A DNA stretch of 6,911 nucleotides from positions 1-6,911 of the forward strand of contig JACZSS010000144.1 of the NCBI GenBank assembly GCA_022574115.1. The letters are read 5' to 3'. Each line of letters begins with the position of its first letter. The stretch's first letter is position 1. The translations under genes and the position numbers were made by a program. Positions 1 to 5,770 of this stretch are shown here, one piece after another. The notes under the pieces were generated by a model. That model was not told the origin of the DNA. It was given only the letters and a program-made list of their open reading frames with translations, and did not search any database. The DNA is from Candidatus Heimdallarchaeota archaeon (GTDB lineage: Archaea > Asgardarchaeota > Heimdallarchaeia > Heimdallarchaeales > Kariarchaeaceae).

Positions 1-1
1 G

Positions 2-925
2 GTGGGGATTGAGCGGATGCCCGATCCGCTCCCATCCCCTACCGACCGGATCACGGCGCCGAAGAATGTTGTGTCCCGTGTCATCCAGTCGAGACCGAGC
101 TGGTATCGGTGGGTGGGCGAAGCGGAAAATCCCGACGTTCGCATCGAGTTTGAGGAGAACCTCGACCCCGCCGCCAACGAGAAAGAATGGATGGTGCGAA
201 TGCGGAGCGGCCTGGAGCCGGAGACGGAACGGCGCTTTCCCGGTCTGCCCGCCGTCGAGAGTTTTCTCGCTCGCGACTTGCAGAGACTCTACATCGTAAA
301 GAACATCGCCGCCATTCAGTCAGATGAGATTTCCATCGAACTTTTCATGGCGGGACCGAAGAAGGAGGTCTACCTTGAAAAAGAATCGTTGGCTTTTCGA
401 TTCAGGGCTCCGGTCGACGGATACCTCAATCTCATCAACGTCGATTGCCTGGGCAACGTGGCTCTCCTCCTCCCCTACGGCGATGAATCCAACGCCGTGA
501 AGGCAAACGTGGAGGTGCGAGACCCCCGAAATCCCGACATCGCCTATGAGGTGAAAGCGCCTTTTGGTCCCGAGTACGTGAAAGCTGTTTTCACTACCCT
601 GCCCCTTGATCTCGGCTTCCTGGGAGAGGCGGAAGCGGATGACATGGAGGAATTGCTGGAGTTGTTGCAAGCCGAGGTCCGGTCGGCGCGCGGGAGCGGA
701 GATTCATCGACGCGAGGCGCGGGAAATCGCAGGCACGGAAGTCTCGGAACGGCGGAGATTCATTATACAACAGCCTCGAGAGAGGAATTTTTCACCACCG
801 ATCAATCCTCTTCTACAATTTCTTCCACAACCCCTCATTTTGAATTCTTATCAGTTTTCATGATATTGGTATCCACAAGATTGATTAAGAAAAATATTGG
901 TCACTGGGATCGATCCATGTGTTGA
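2..925 (+). CDS. DUF4384-domain protein, 5'-partial, bacterial-type; 3' end reads across a composition break
   Basis: The frame is open from the first bases, so the gene probably begins outside the window; the GTG at position 2 is not a convincing start. Residues about 121-200 match the DUF4384 pattern: a VYLEKESLAFRFRAPVDGYL strand pair, then NVDCLGNVALLLPYG, then a proline-rich stretch and APFGPEYVKAVFTT. In bacteria this domain often sits at the C-terminus of caspase-like (peptidase C14) or kinase-type proteins, and the preceding region (LARDLQRLYIVKNIAAIQSD) resembles the linker found there, so a caspase-family tail is possible; no catalytic domain is visible. GTAEIHYTTA at about 249-258 looks like the usual last strand. 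After about residue 260 the DNA turns AT-rich and the protein becomes low-complexity (S/T-rich), so the residues to the stop at 925 are probably not native. Codon use is GC-ending, unlike every other gene here. Confidence 0.6.
   Translation: MGIERMPDPLPSPTDRITAPKNVVSRVIQSRPSWYRWVGEAENPDVRIEFEENLDPAANEKEWMVRMRSGLEPETERRFPGLPAVESFLARDLQRLYIVKNIAAIQSDEISIELFMAGPKKEVYLEKESLAFRFRAPVDGYLNLINVDCLGNVALLLPYGDESNAVKANVEVRDPRNPDIAYEVKAPFGPEYVKAVFTTLPLDLGFLGEAEADDMEELLELLQAEVRSARGSGDSSTRGAGNRRHGSLGTAEIHYTTASREEFFTTDQSSSTISSTTPHFEFLSVFMILVSTRLIKKNIGHWDRSMC
760..840. other. Sharp base-composition break (chimeric junction or edge of acquired DNA)
   Basis: Hand counts give about 55% GC for 721-780, 40% for 781-840 and 27% for 841-900, against 70% for 1-60. 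The break falls within or just after the last recognisable DUF4384 residues. I see no insertion sequence end, tRNA gene or flanking direct repeat that would mark an integration site. Confidence 0.7.
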
Positions 926-1125
926 TCTTACATCACTTACAAGCTTCAAAGTAGATCAAGTTCACAATGAAATTTATCGGTCAAGAACTGAGTCGAGAAA
1001 ATTTTATTCCTATAATTCTTATATGGTAAGTATTTTGTTATTTGTTTGTTCAGACTATCGAGACAACTGATGAGAAGAGTCCTTAAATATAGTTTTAATA
1101 AGAATGAGTGTACCATTGAAAGTAT
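926..1125. other. Non-coding AT-rich intergenic region
   Basis: Together with the tail of the preceding frame this leaves about 340 bases (785-1125) with no credible gene. The longest ATG-started frame I read on the plus strand is a 20-residue frame at 967 with no supporting features. The only functional signal I can propose is the TATA-like element at 1083-1090 serving the downstream operon. Confidence 0.6.
1083..1090 (+). promoter_or_regulatory. Putative archaeal TATA box for the zinc-ribbon/aEF1B operon
   Basis: TTAAATAT lies about 36 bases before the ATG at 1126. With the usual ~25-base distance from TATA box to transcription start, the transcript would begin near 1112-1117 and carry a very short leader. 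No clear Shine-Dalgarno sequence precedes the ATG, which fits a short-leader transcript. This is inference from spacing and composition. Confidence 0.45.
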
Positions 1126-1302
1126 ATGAGTAAAGTTGAAATGGAGTATTGCTACTCCTGTAATAAAAATCTCTCCCCTGATGCAGTTGGTTCAAGCAGG
1201 TTTCCCTGTCCAAATTGCGGTGGCCATGTAGTTAGATGCAACGATTGTCGACGATTGTCAAACAAGTATGTTTGTCCAGCGTGTGAATTCGAGGGACCTT
1301 AA
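1126..1302 (+). CDS. Small archaeal zinc-ribbon protein (HVO_2753-like), upstream partner of aEF1B
   Basis: A 58-residue protein with four CxxC knuckles: C9-C12, C28-C31, C38-C41 and C50-C53, ending in FEGP. The core FPCPNCGG, the third knuckle and the C-terminal CPACEFEGP match the widespread archaeal zinc-finger family typified by HVO_2753 of Haloferax, usually described as a nucleic-acid-binding protein; eight cysteines can bind two zinc ions. Its stop is 13 bases before the aEF1B start, and this order is common in archaea, so the two are very likely co-transcribed and both tied to translation. The ATG at 1126 gives the family length of about 60 residues. The exact molecular function is not established from sequence. 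Confidence 0.88.
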   Translation: MSKVEMEYCYSCNKNLSPDAVGSSRFPCPNCGGHVVRCNDCRRLSNKYVCPACEFEGP

Positions 1303-1304
1303 AC

Positions 1305-1312
1305 GAGGTGAT
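1305..1312 (+). promoter_or_regulatory. Shine-Dalgarno site deciding the aEF1B start
   Basis: GAGGTGAT, an exact match to the complement of the archaeal 16S rRNA 3' end, lies 3 bases before the ATG at 1316. It supports that ATG over the in-frame ATG at 1268, which falls inside the zinc-ribbon gene. Confidence 0.8.
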
Positions 1313-1315
1313 ATT

Positions 1316-1585
1316 ATGGCTAAAATGGTATACCAATACGATGTCAAGACCCCAAGTCCAAATGTTGATGCAGAGACAATGATTGAAAATATCAGAGCCA
1401 ACGTTCCAGAAGAATATCAGTTACAGCAAAAAGTAGAGATAAAACCAATGTTCTTCGGGATTAAAGCAGCAATTTGTCAATTTGTATGCGATGATGATGA
1501 AGGTCTACAGGATAAACTTGAAAATTTCTTAACCGAATTAGATGGCGTCGGCGAATGGGAACTTTCCTTCATATCAAGGTTATAA
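1316..1585 (+). CDS. ef1b: Translation elongation factor 1-beta (aEF1B), nucleotide exchange factor for EF-1alpha
   Basis: This is an 89-residue protein, the normal length for archaeal EF-1beta, which promotes GDP/GTP exchange on aEF1A so that it can deliver aminoacyl-tRNA to the ribosome in the cytoplasm. Family features are visible: the N-terminal strand MVYQYDVKTPSPNVDAETM, the KPMFFGIKAAICQF strand with the conserved FG-(I/L)-K-A core at about 47-51, the acidic turn DDDEG at about 59-63, an amphipathic helix (LQDKLENFLTEL), and the last strand VGEWELSFISRL. The start at 1316 is chosen because of the GAGGTGAT ribosome binding site and because the extra 16 residues from 1268 overlap the upstream gene and are not family-like. 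Stop-to-stop distance to the convergent regulator gene is 1 base. Confidence 0.95.
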   Translation: MAKMVYQYDVKTPSPNVDAETMIENIRANVPEEYQLQQKVEIKPMFFGIKAAICQFVCDDDEGLQDKLENFLTELDGVGEWELSFISRL

Positions 1586-1586
1586 A

Positions 1587-2312
1587 CTAATTAGAACCAG
1601 TATTAAGAGGCATATAAGCAATATATAACGCAGACGGATTATCCATCGGTTTGCTAAGATCAATTTCTAAATTTTTCAATTTAGATCCGAGCTCCTGCTT
1701 GATCAATTGTTTTAGTTTGGTAGAAAGTTCTGGCGCTACTTCATTTGGGTATATCACCTCATAGAAGAACGAATTTTTAGAAAACTGTGTTACATTTTTG
1801 GGATTAACACTCTTGTCTAATTGCTGACTTATGATCTGGGTAATTGTTTTCATGAATGCCATGGAGGATTTATTTGTTGCGGATAAGTAATCACCGAGTA
1901 AATAAAGCTCTTTCTTCTTCATTAAGTATTTTACGAACCCCTCGTCAAAGTCTGGATCACTGATAACTGTATTCAATACAAGATATCGTGCGTTTCTTTT
2001 GCGATTAGTAAGGGTTTCTTTGGTAATGAATCGTGCATCTAGCAGAAGTTTGATCGATCTGAATATTGATTTCTCTCCTCTCAATCCGATCAGCTCGTTC
2101 AGTTCTTTAGCACTCATTCGACCATAAATTGTAAGATATGAGAGTATTTGGGCGCATGATTCCCACTTGAACACATTGATCATCAGTTTCATATATGTTT
2201 TACGAGTCTCATATTCTTCGACTTCATTTTGTCCTGAGATAAAATCGAGTTCTGACATAATTTTACCAATCGTTTGCATATCTCTATTTGAAACAAAATA
2301 TTTAAGTACCAT
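1587..2312 (-). CDS. Winged-helix transcriptional regulator, divergent from the serine hydrolase
   Basis: A 241-residue protein. Residues about 50-114 form a winged helix-turn-helix of the ArsR/MarR-like kind seen in many archaeal regulators: helices WESCAQILSYLTIYG and SAKELNELIGL, a candidate recognition helix around KSIFRSIKLLLDA (81-93), and a basic wing TNRKRNARYLVL (102-113). The C-terminal half (about 120-241) is mixed helix and strand and I do not recognise it; it may be a sensor or dimerisation domain. The gene is divergent from the hydrolase gene across 39 bases that contain an inverted repeat, so regulation of the hydrolase and of itself is a reasonable inference. The ATG at 2312 is the first in-frame start after the gap. 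Its 3' end abuts aEF1B, which needs no functional link. Confidence 0.75.
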   Translation of the reverse strand: MVLKYFVSNRDMQTIGKIMSELDFISGQNEVEEYETRKTYMKLMINVFKWESCAQILSYLTIYGRMSAKELNELIGLRGEKSIFRSIKLLLDARFITKETLTNRKRNARYLVLNTVISDPDFDEGFVKYLMKKKELYLLGDYLSATNKSSMAFMKTITQIISQQLDKSVNPKNVTQFSKNSFFYEVIYPNEVAPELSTKLKQLIKQELGSKLKNLEIDLSKPMDNPSALYIAYMPLNTGSN

Positions 2313-2351
2313 TATAAGATACTTATTTTAGTATTACACCATGATACCAAA
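2313..2351. promoter_or_regulatory. Shared divergent promoter with inverted repeat (candidate operator)
   Basis: The 39-base gap holds ATACT-N6-AGTAT at 2319-2334, a perfect 5-base-arm inverted repeat around TATTTT. The TATA-like TTATTTTA at 2323-2330 is centred about 26 bases before the GTG at 2352, the spacing expected for a leaderless transcript starting at or near that codon. A protein bound to the repeat would cover the TATA element, which suits autoregulation by the adjacent winged-helix protein. The arms are short and AT-rich, so chance is possible. Confidence 0.4.
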
Positions 2352-4052
2352 GTGAGCACTATGGAATTACAAACAGAGAATCGCCCAAGCGATAATGCTT
2401 TTTTTGACAAAATCGATCAATTTAGGATCCTTTTAGAACGACTCACACCCTTTGATATGTCTGCATCAGTAGTTATTGGCGTGGGAGATGAAATTAAATG
2501 GTCCAAAGTGATGGGATTTCAGCACTACGAACATAAGATTGAGATGAAAGAAACAACGGCAATGAGTATTGGATCGATAGCAAAGCAGGTCACCGCTGTC
2601 GGTATCTTGCAGCTCGTTGATCAGGGACTGCTTTCATTGGATAATCCGTTGAGCACTTACTTTGAAAGTGTACCTTCGGAGAAAGGCAATATCACAGTTC
2701 ATCAGCTTTTAACCCACATTAGTGGCTTTAAAGATGGTTTGGGAGACGATTTTGACCTGATAAGTCGGGATGAATTTATCGAAACTGCTTTTAGTAAACC
2801 GTTGATGTCAAAACCATCTGAAAAATTTATTTACTCCAATCTAGGCTATTCCATGTTGGCCATAATAATCGAGTTAATTACGAAAAAGTCGTATCAAGAA
2901 TTTGTCCGCAAGGACCTGTTTTTTCCCCTAGGGATCACATACATAAGCTGGTTTGGTGATCCGTTGTGGAATAACGAGAATTCTGTACAATATTACGTTG
3001 ACGGAGTTCACACTGGCTCAATTGGGTCTTGGAATGGATCCTGGGATAGCAATAAATCGTATTGGCATATCCTTGGAAATGGTGGTATTTGTATTTCAGC
3101 ACCAGATTTTTTTCTGTGGATGAGAGCACTGATAGGTGGAAAGTTAATTTCACGCGAATCACTTGATAGTATGTTTACGCCTGGATTGGATAATTATGGG
3201 TATGGATGGGTTATCCACCATACTTTATATGGTAGAATGATCTCACATAATGGAGGAAGCACACTGGGAGTCAATGCTACGGTGCGGTACTATGAAAATA
3301 CCCAAACTACAATCATTATTTTCTCGAATATTGTAGATAATGGATTTGGACAAGCATTTCAGTTGGAAAAGGCCTTAGACAGAATTTTAGAAAACGATTC
3401 TCTCGTTATGCCCCCAAAACCTACAGATCTATTGGTCACCGATGTGTCTAAATTCCCTGAAGTTTTCGAATTTGGAGAAAGTGAGGGGAAGATAGGAACT
3501 CAAATGGTGGGAAGTTATATCTTGCAACTTAAAGGCCAAGATTTTTCGAACTTCATTTTTGACCCTGAAAAGGCTCAATCAGAAATTTACAAGGCGTGTA
3601 ATAACAAAGTGGTTGAATTTGGACAATATATTGTGAGCAGAGAATGGGATAAGGCCTTTGCTCTCACACTGGATGGTACTCCCTCTGCAAATAGGGTTGG
3701 CATACTATCTCAGATATTGGATCATATTCACTCGGAATTTGGAGAAATCCATGGTGTCAAATGTTTGGGTACTATTCCCTATGCAAATTATTATGCCATG
3801 AGCTTGCTGTCAATTGAGGCTGAAAATGGAAGTCTTGCATTCCCTATAATCTGGGCAGATGAACGGAAAATACGGGGATTTCGACCAATGTTTACAAAAA
3901 GTCTTATCACATTTAGATTGATTTCAGACACTGACAACTCAATAATTGGCTATTCCATAGATTATGGAATTTCAATTCGTTTAAGCCTCCAAATTGATAA
4001 CAGAATAATATTTACTAATATTAATACTGGAAAAACTCTGGTACTAAACTGA
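2352..4052 (+). CDS. Serine hydrolase of the beta-lactamase/PBP-like fold (class C type) with DUF3887-like C-terminal domain
   Basis: A 566-residue protein. Residues about 25-350 are a PF00144-type serine hydrolase with the three active-site elements: SxxK at S75-I-A-K78 (within MSIGSIAKQVTA), YxN at Y161-S-N163 (YSNLGY), and the third motif HNG at 299-301 (ISHNGGSTLG). LLTHISG at 119-125 and LGNGGICISAPDFFLWM at about 241-257 are further family blocks. The catalytic residues are intact, so it is probably active as an esterase, peptidase or D-aminoacyl-type hydrolase; the substrate cannot be read. Residues about 410-510 (KVVEFGQYIVSREWDKAFAL onward) resemble DUF3887-like accessory domains, and the last 50 residues are strand-rich. 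I see no signal peptide or membrane segment, so it should be cytoplasmic. The start is GTG at 2352 or ATG at 2361; no ribosome binding site separates them. Calling it an antibiotic-resistance enzyme is not justified. Confidence 0.85.
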   Translation: MSTMELQTENRPSDNAFFDKIDQFRILLERLTPFDMSASVVIGVGDEIKWSKVMGFQHYEHKIEMKETTAMSIGSIAKQVTAVGILQLVDQGLLSLDNPLSTYFESVPSEKGNITVHQLLTHISGFKDGLGDDFDLISRDEFIETAFSKPLMSKPSEKFIYSNLGYSMLAIIIELITKKSYQEFVRKDLFFPLGITYISWFGDPLWNNENSVQYYVDGVHTGSIGSWNGSWDSNKSYWHILGNGGICISAPDFFLWMRALIGGKLISRESLDSMFTPGLDNYGYGWVIHHTLYGRMISHNGGSTLGVNATVRYYENTQTTIIIFSNIVDNGFGQAFQLEKALDRILENDSLVMPPKPTDLLVTDVSKFPEVFEFGESEGKIGTQMVGSYILQLKGQDFSNFIFDPEKAQSEIYKACNNKVVEFGQYIVSREWDKAFALTLDGTPSANRVGILSQILDHIHSEFGEIHGVKCLGTIPYANYYAMSLLSIEAENGSLAFPIIWADERKIRGFRPMFTKSLITFRLISDTDNSIIGYSIDYGISIRLSLQIDNRIIFTNINTGKTLVLN

Positions 4053-4054
4053 AA

Positions 4055-4507
4055 TTAATTGTTGCTAAATTTTGGTTTATCAATTCCCATTTTCTTCATT
4101 TCAGCAGGGTATTTGTCGTGGAATATGCGTTCTTGAACAACGTCGCGAAGGTTTTCTGGGAACATAACTGGAATTTCGCGATCTATAATAAACCATTTCA
4201 ATTCTTTGTCCTTGTTATGATACAGGACACCATCGATTATTTCATCTTTGATACAATTATAACAAGTATCTATATTGGTAATTTTTTCTAGCTTATCCTG
4301 GTCAAGGGGCTTTTCATCATCCCCTAAGGGATTTGAAACTAGATATTCTTTCTTCAGATAGCAGAAAAATTTACAAAGTAATCCATTGGGATGTGGATGC
4401 GGCAATTTCTTGCGTTTTCTCTCCTCCATCTTGAACACCTCGAGTTCTAATGGCCAGTTATCTGGATTGTCAGGATCCGCAAGAATATCCAATAATCGTC
4501 GTTGCAA
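4055..4507 (-). CDS. Trm112-like protein with insertion and non-canonical cysteine pattern
   Basis: A 150-residue protein starting at TTG (4507). The opening MQRRLLDILADP followed by LELEVF, and the later GVLYH...WFIIDREIPVMFPENLRD (about 93-121), match the two halves of the Trm112/UPF0434 family, small zinc-binding partners that activate methyltransferases acting on tRNA, rRNA and release factor in archaea and eukaryotes. Two oddities stand out. The usual cysteine after LLDILA is Asp (ADPDNP), and the CxxC normally before the final (Y)PI-x-(D/E)-x-IP motif is replaced by HNKD. Instead, cysteines sit in a ~50-residue insertion: C45 and C49 (LLCKFFC) and C82 and C85 (TCYNC), which could form a relocated zinc site. 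TTG is preferred because GGAG lies 8 bases upstream and because the family begins at this point. It is convergent with the hydrolase, 2 bases apart. Confidence 0.68.
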   Translation of the reverse strand: MQRRLLDILADPDNPDNWPLELEVFKMEERKRKKLPHPHPNGLLCKFFCYLKKEYLVSNPLGDDEKPLDQDKLEKITNIDTCYNCIKDEIIDGVLYHNKDKELKWFIIDREIPVMFPENLRDVVQERIFHDKYPAEMKKMGIDKPKFSNN

Positions 4508-4515
4508 TGCTTCTT

Positions 4516-4519
4516 CTCC
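4516..4519 (-). promoter_or_regulatory. Shine-Dalgarno site supporting the TTG start of the Trm112-like gene
   Basis: On the minus strand GGAG is followed by 8 bases and then TTG at 4507. The frame stays open upstream to a stop at 4616-4618 but contains no ATG there, and the upstream residues (N/D/E-rich) do not resemble the family. Confidence 0.6.
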
Positions 4520-4550
4520 AAACTCATCATCGGAAAGATCATTATAATTA

Positions 4551-4560
4551 TTATTATATA
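4551..4560 (-). promoter_or_regulatory. Putative TATA box for the Trm112-like gene
   Basis: TATATAATAA on the minus strand lies about 44-53 bases before the TTG at 4507. It would place the transcription start near 4530 with a short leader that includes the GGAG site. The whole stretch is AT-rich, so the exact position is uncertain. Confidence 0.4.
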
Positions 4561-4603
4561 TTTCGACGAGAATTAGCGATCGACAACATATATCTTTGCT
4601 TGG

Positions 4604-4614
4604 TAAATAAATAA
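4604..4614 (+). promoter_or_regulatory. Putative TATA box for the beta-propeller gene
   Basis: TAAATAAATAA lies about 48-58 bases before the TTG at 4662, predicting transcription from near 4634. It is back to back with the minus-strand promoter of the Trm112-like gene inside the 154-base divergent gap (4508-4661). Confidence 0.35.
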
Positions 4615-4661
4615 GTCATCAAACACGATAACAGGGAATCATTAGTGATCGAGTCCACAAA

Positions 4662-5636
4662 TTGATAAGATACGGAATTACTGATAATATGTTGAATGTT
4701 TTAGAGACTAAGTTCGCATTCAATAAGTTTACAGAGAAGAAAATAATTGATCTCACCACTAACGGAGATCGAATTTATGTATTACTTCATAACGAATTTT
4801 TGGTCTATGATCTCAACACCCAGAAGGTTGAATTTTATAGTTTAACAAATCTTGGGATCCAACCAACACGACTAAACATCAACCACCAATATCTGTTCAT
4901 TGGTTATATAAATGGAACAGTGGAAATAAGAAAATCCAATAATGGATTTCCGTCGGTTAGAATAACTTCAGATCAAGATATGGGAGGTCCTGGTGACAGA
5001 TCAGTTGTCAATTCTTCATTAGCCAAATATTTTTTTGTAAACACCAAAGAAACAGGTCTTCTCATTTATTCTCACCCTACATTCCTGAATACCAAATGGA
5101 TTATGATTGAACTAGAAACCACGATAGCTGCGTATAGCTATTATTCTGAATTTCTCTATGTACTTACGTCGAAAAATGAAGTGCATATGTTAGATTTTAC
5201 CAATTCCATACTAATCGAAATTCCGGTCCGAAGCTATCCATATTTTGATCTGTATTTTGATGGCGAATATCTCTTTATGATCTACAAACATGGTATTCAT
5301 ATCTATGAGGCAGCAAATAAACATCGAATGAAAAACTTTGTCAAATCAAAAATGGATCCAAGTTCAGTATTCGTAATTCCTCAAAGACATCAAATGATTG
5401 AAGAACGTCCTCCCATTCTCATTTTAAATAGCGATAAGATCATGAGATTACTTTGGAATGATGCGGACGAAACAGAGATACGACCAATGGCAAACCTAGA
5501 AAACAAAATTATATCAAAATTTAAGGAACGACTGAACTTTAGCTATGTGGATACTTCTCATCGCGATGATTTTATTGCCCATTTGACTTTGTTGACCGAA
5601 AAAGAGATTATCAAATATTCAATTTTTGAGCAATAG
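4662..5636 (+). CDS. Beta-propeller-like (WD40/PQQ-type fold) protein of unknown function
   Basis: A 324-residue protein if it starts at TTG 4662, or 315 from the ATG at 4689; GTGAT at 4645-4649 may serve the TTG, but the start is uncertain. It is built of repeated units of about 35-40 residues with a four-strand rhythm, typically a short strand, 'xYLFxxY' or 'xIYVLL', then a strand ending in a hydrophobic-Y-(D/x) pair. Rough units are 28-61, 69-103, 116-150, 155-189, 193-226, 234-275 and 293-322, enough for a six- or seven-bladed propeller. Canonical WD dipeptides and catalytic residues are absent, and there is no signal peptide or membrane segment, so a cytoplasmic scaffold for protein contacts is the most likely role. 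I do not recognise the specific family. It is followed on the same strand by the longin/Roadblock gene after 134 bases. Confidence 0.7.
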   Translation: MIRYGITDNMLNVLETKFAFNKFTEKKIIDLTTNGDRIYVLLHNEFLVYDLNTQKVEFYSLTNLGIQPTRLNINHQYLFIGYINGTVEIRKSNNGFPSVRITSDQDMGGPGDRSVVNSSLAKYFFVNTKETGLLIYSHPTFLNTKWIMIELETTIAAYSYYSEFLYVLTSKNEVHMLDFTNSILIEIPVRSYPYFDLYFDGEYLFMIYKHGIHIYEAANKHRMKNFVKSKMDPSSVFVIPQRHQMIEERPPILILNSDKIMRLLWNDADETEIRPMANLENKIISKFKERLNFSYVDTSHRDDFIAHLTLLTEKEIIKYSIFEQ

Positions 5637-5683
5637 TAAATTTATTTTAACCACAGATTGTCAAAGATACGTTGAATAGAACC

Positions 5684-5707
5684 ACGACGTCAGCGTCGTT
5701 TATACTA
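5684..5707 (+). promoter_or_regulatory. Perfect inverted repeat abutting a TATA-like element, upstream of the longin/Roadblock gene
   Basis: ACGACG-TCAG-CGTCGT (5684-5699) is a perfect 6-base-arm inverted repeat, GC-rich against an AT-rich background. TTTATACTA begins at its last base (5699-5707) and could be a TATA box giving a start near 5730 and a leader of about 40 bases. The repeat would then sit over the TFB recognition (BRE) position, as an operator would. Alternatively it is an RNA stem ending the propeller transcript, since a T-rich stretch follows. Confidence 0.4.
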
Positions 5708-5750
5708 TTATCCATAAACATATGAAGACTTACTTACTTTTTTAACTATT

Positions 5751-5757
5751 AGGAGGT
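5751..5757 (+). promoter_or_regulatory. Strong Shine-Dalgarno site for the longin/Roadblock gene
   Basis: AGGAGGT lies 13 bases before the TTG at 5771. The closer GTG at 5764 is followed at once by a stop, and TAG at 5762-5764 closes the 5771 frame upstream, so TTG 5771 is the only sensible start despite the long spacing. Confidence 0.65.
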
Positions 5758-5770
5758 TCGGTAGTGTAGT

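Noticed and set aside
9..299. Overlapping plus-strand open frame of 96 codons
   Set aside because: Arg/Ser/Cys-rich shadow of the GC-rich DUF4384 frame; the main frame carries recognisable domain sequence over the same bases.
320..670. Minus-strand open frame of 116 codons
   Set aside because: Lies entirely opposite the DUF4384 domain; long antisense frames are expected in GC-rich coding DNA, and its residues match nothing I know.
606..863. Plus-strand frame as the true C-terminus of the DUF4384 protein through a frameshift
   Set aside because: Its residues are Arg/Cys/Trp-rich, while the original frame gives the expected last strand GTAEIHYTTA, so no frameshift is needed before about 780.
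1060..1125. C/D-box small RNA (CTGATGA near 1067)
   Set aside because: The first base does not fit the C-box consensus and no D box (CTGA) follows at suitable spacing.
1268..1315. N-terminal extension of aEF1B from the ATG at 1268
   Set aside because: It overlaps the zinc-ribbon gene, lacks a ribosome binding site and is not part of the family; GAGGTGAT directly precedes the ATG at 1316.
2935..3162. Minus-strand open frame of 75 codons inside the hydrolase gene
   Set aside because: Antisense to the conserved hydrolase sequence between the YxN and HNG motifs, with no family-like sequence or start signal.
2352..4052. Antibiotic-resistance beta-lactamase
   Set aside because: The fold and motifs are shared by many esterases and peptidases; no export signal and an archaeal setting make resistance unsupported.
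1587..4052. Toxin-antitoxin or defence module formed by the regulator and hydrolase
   Set aside because: The genes are divergent, the hydrolase is large with ordinary enzyme motifs, and nothing resembles known toxin or defence families.
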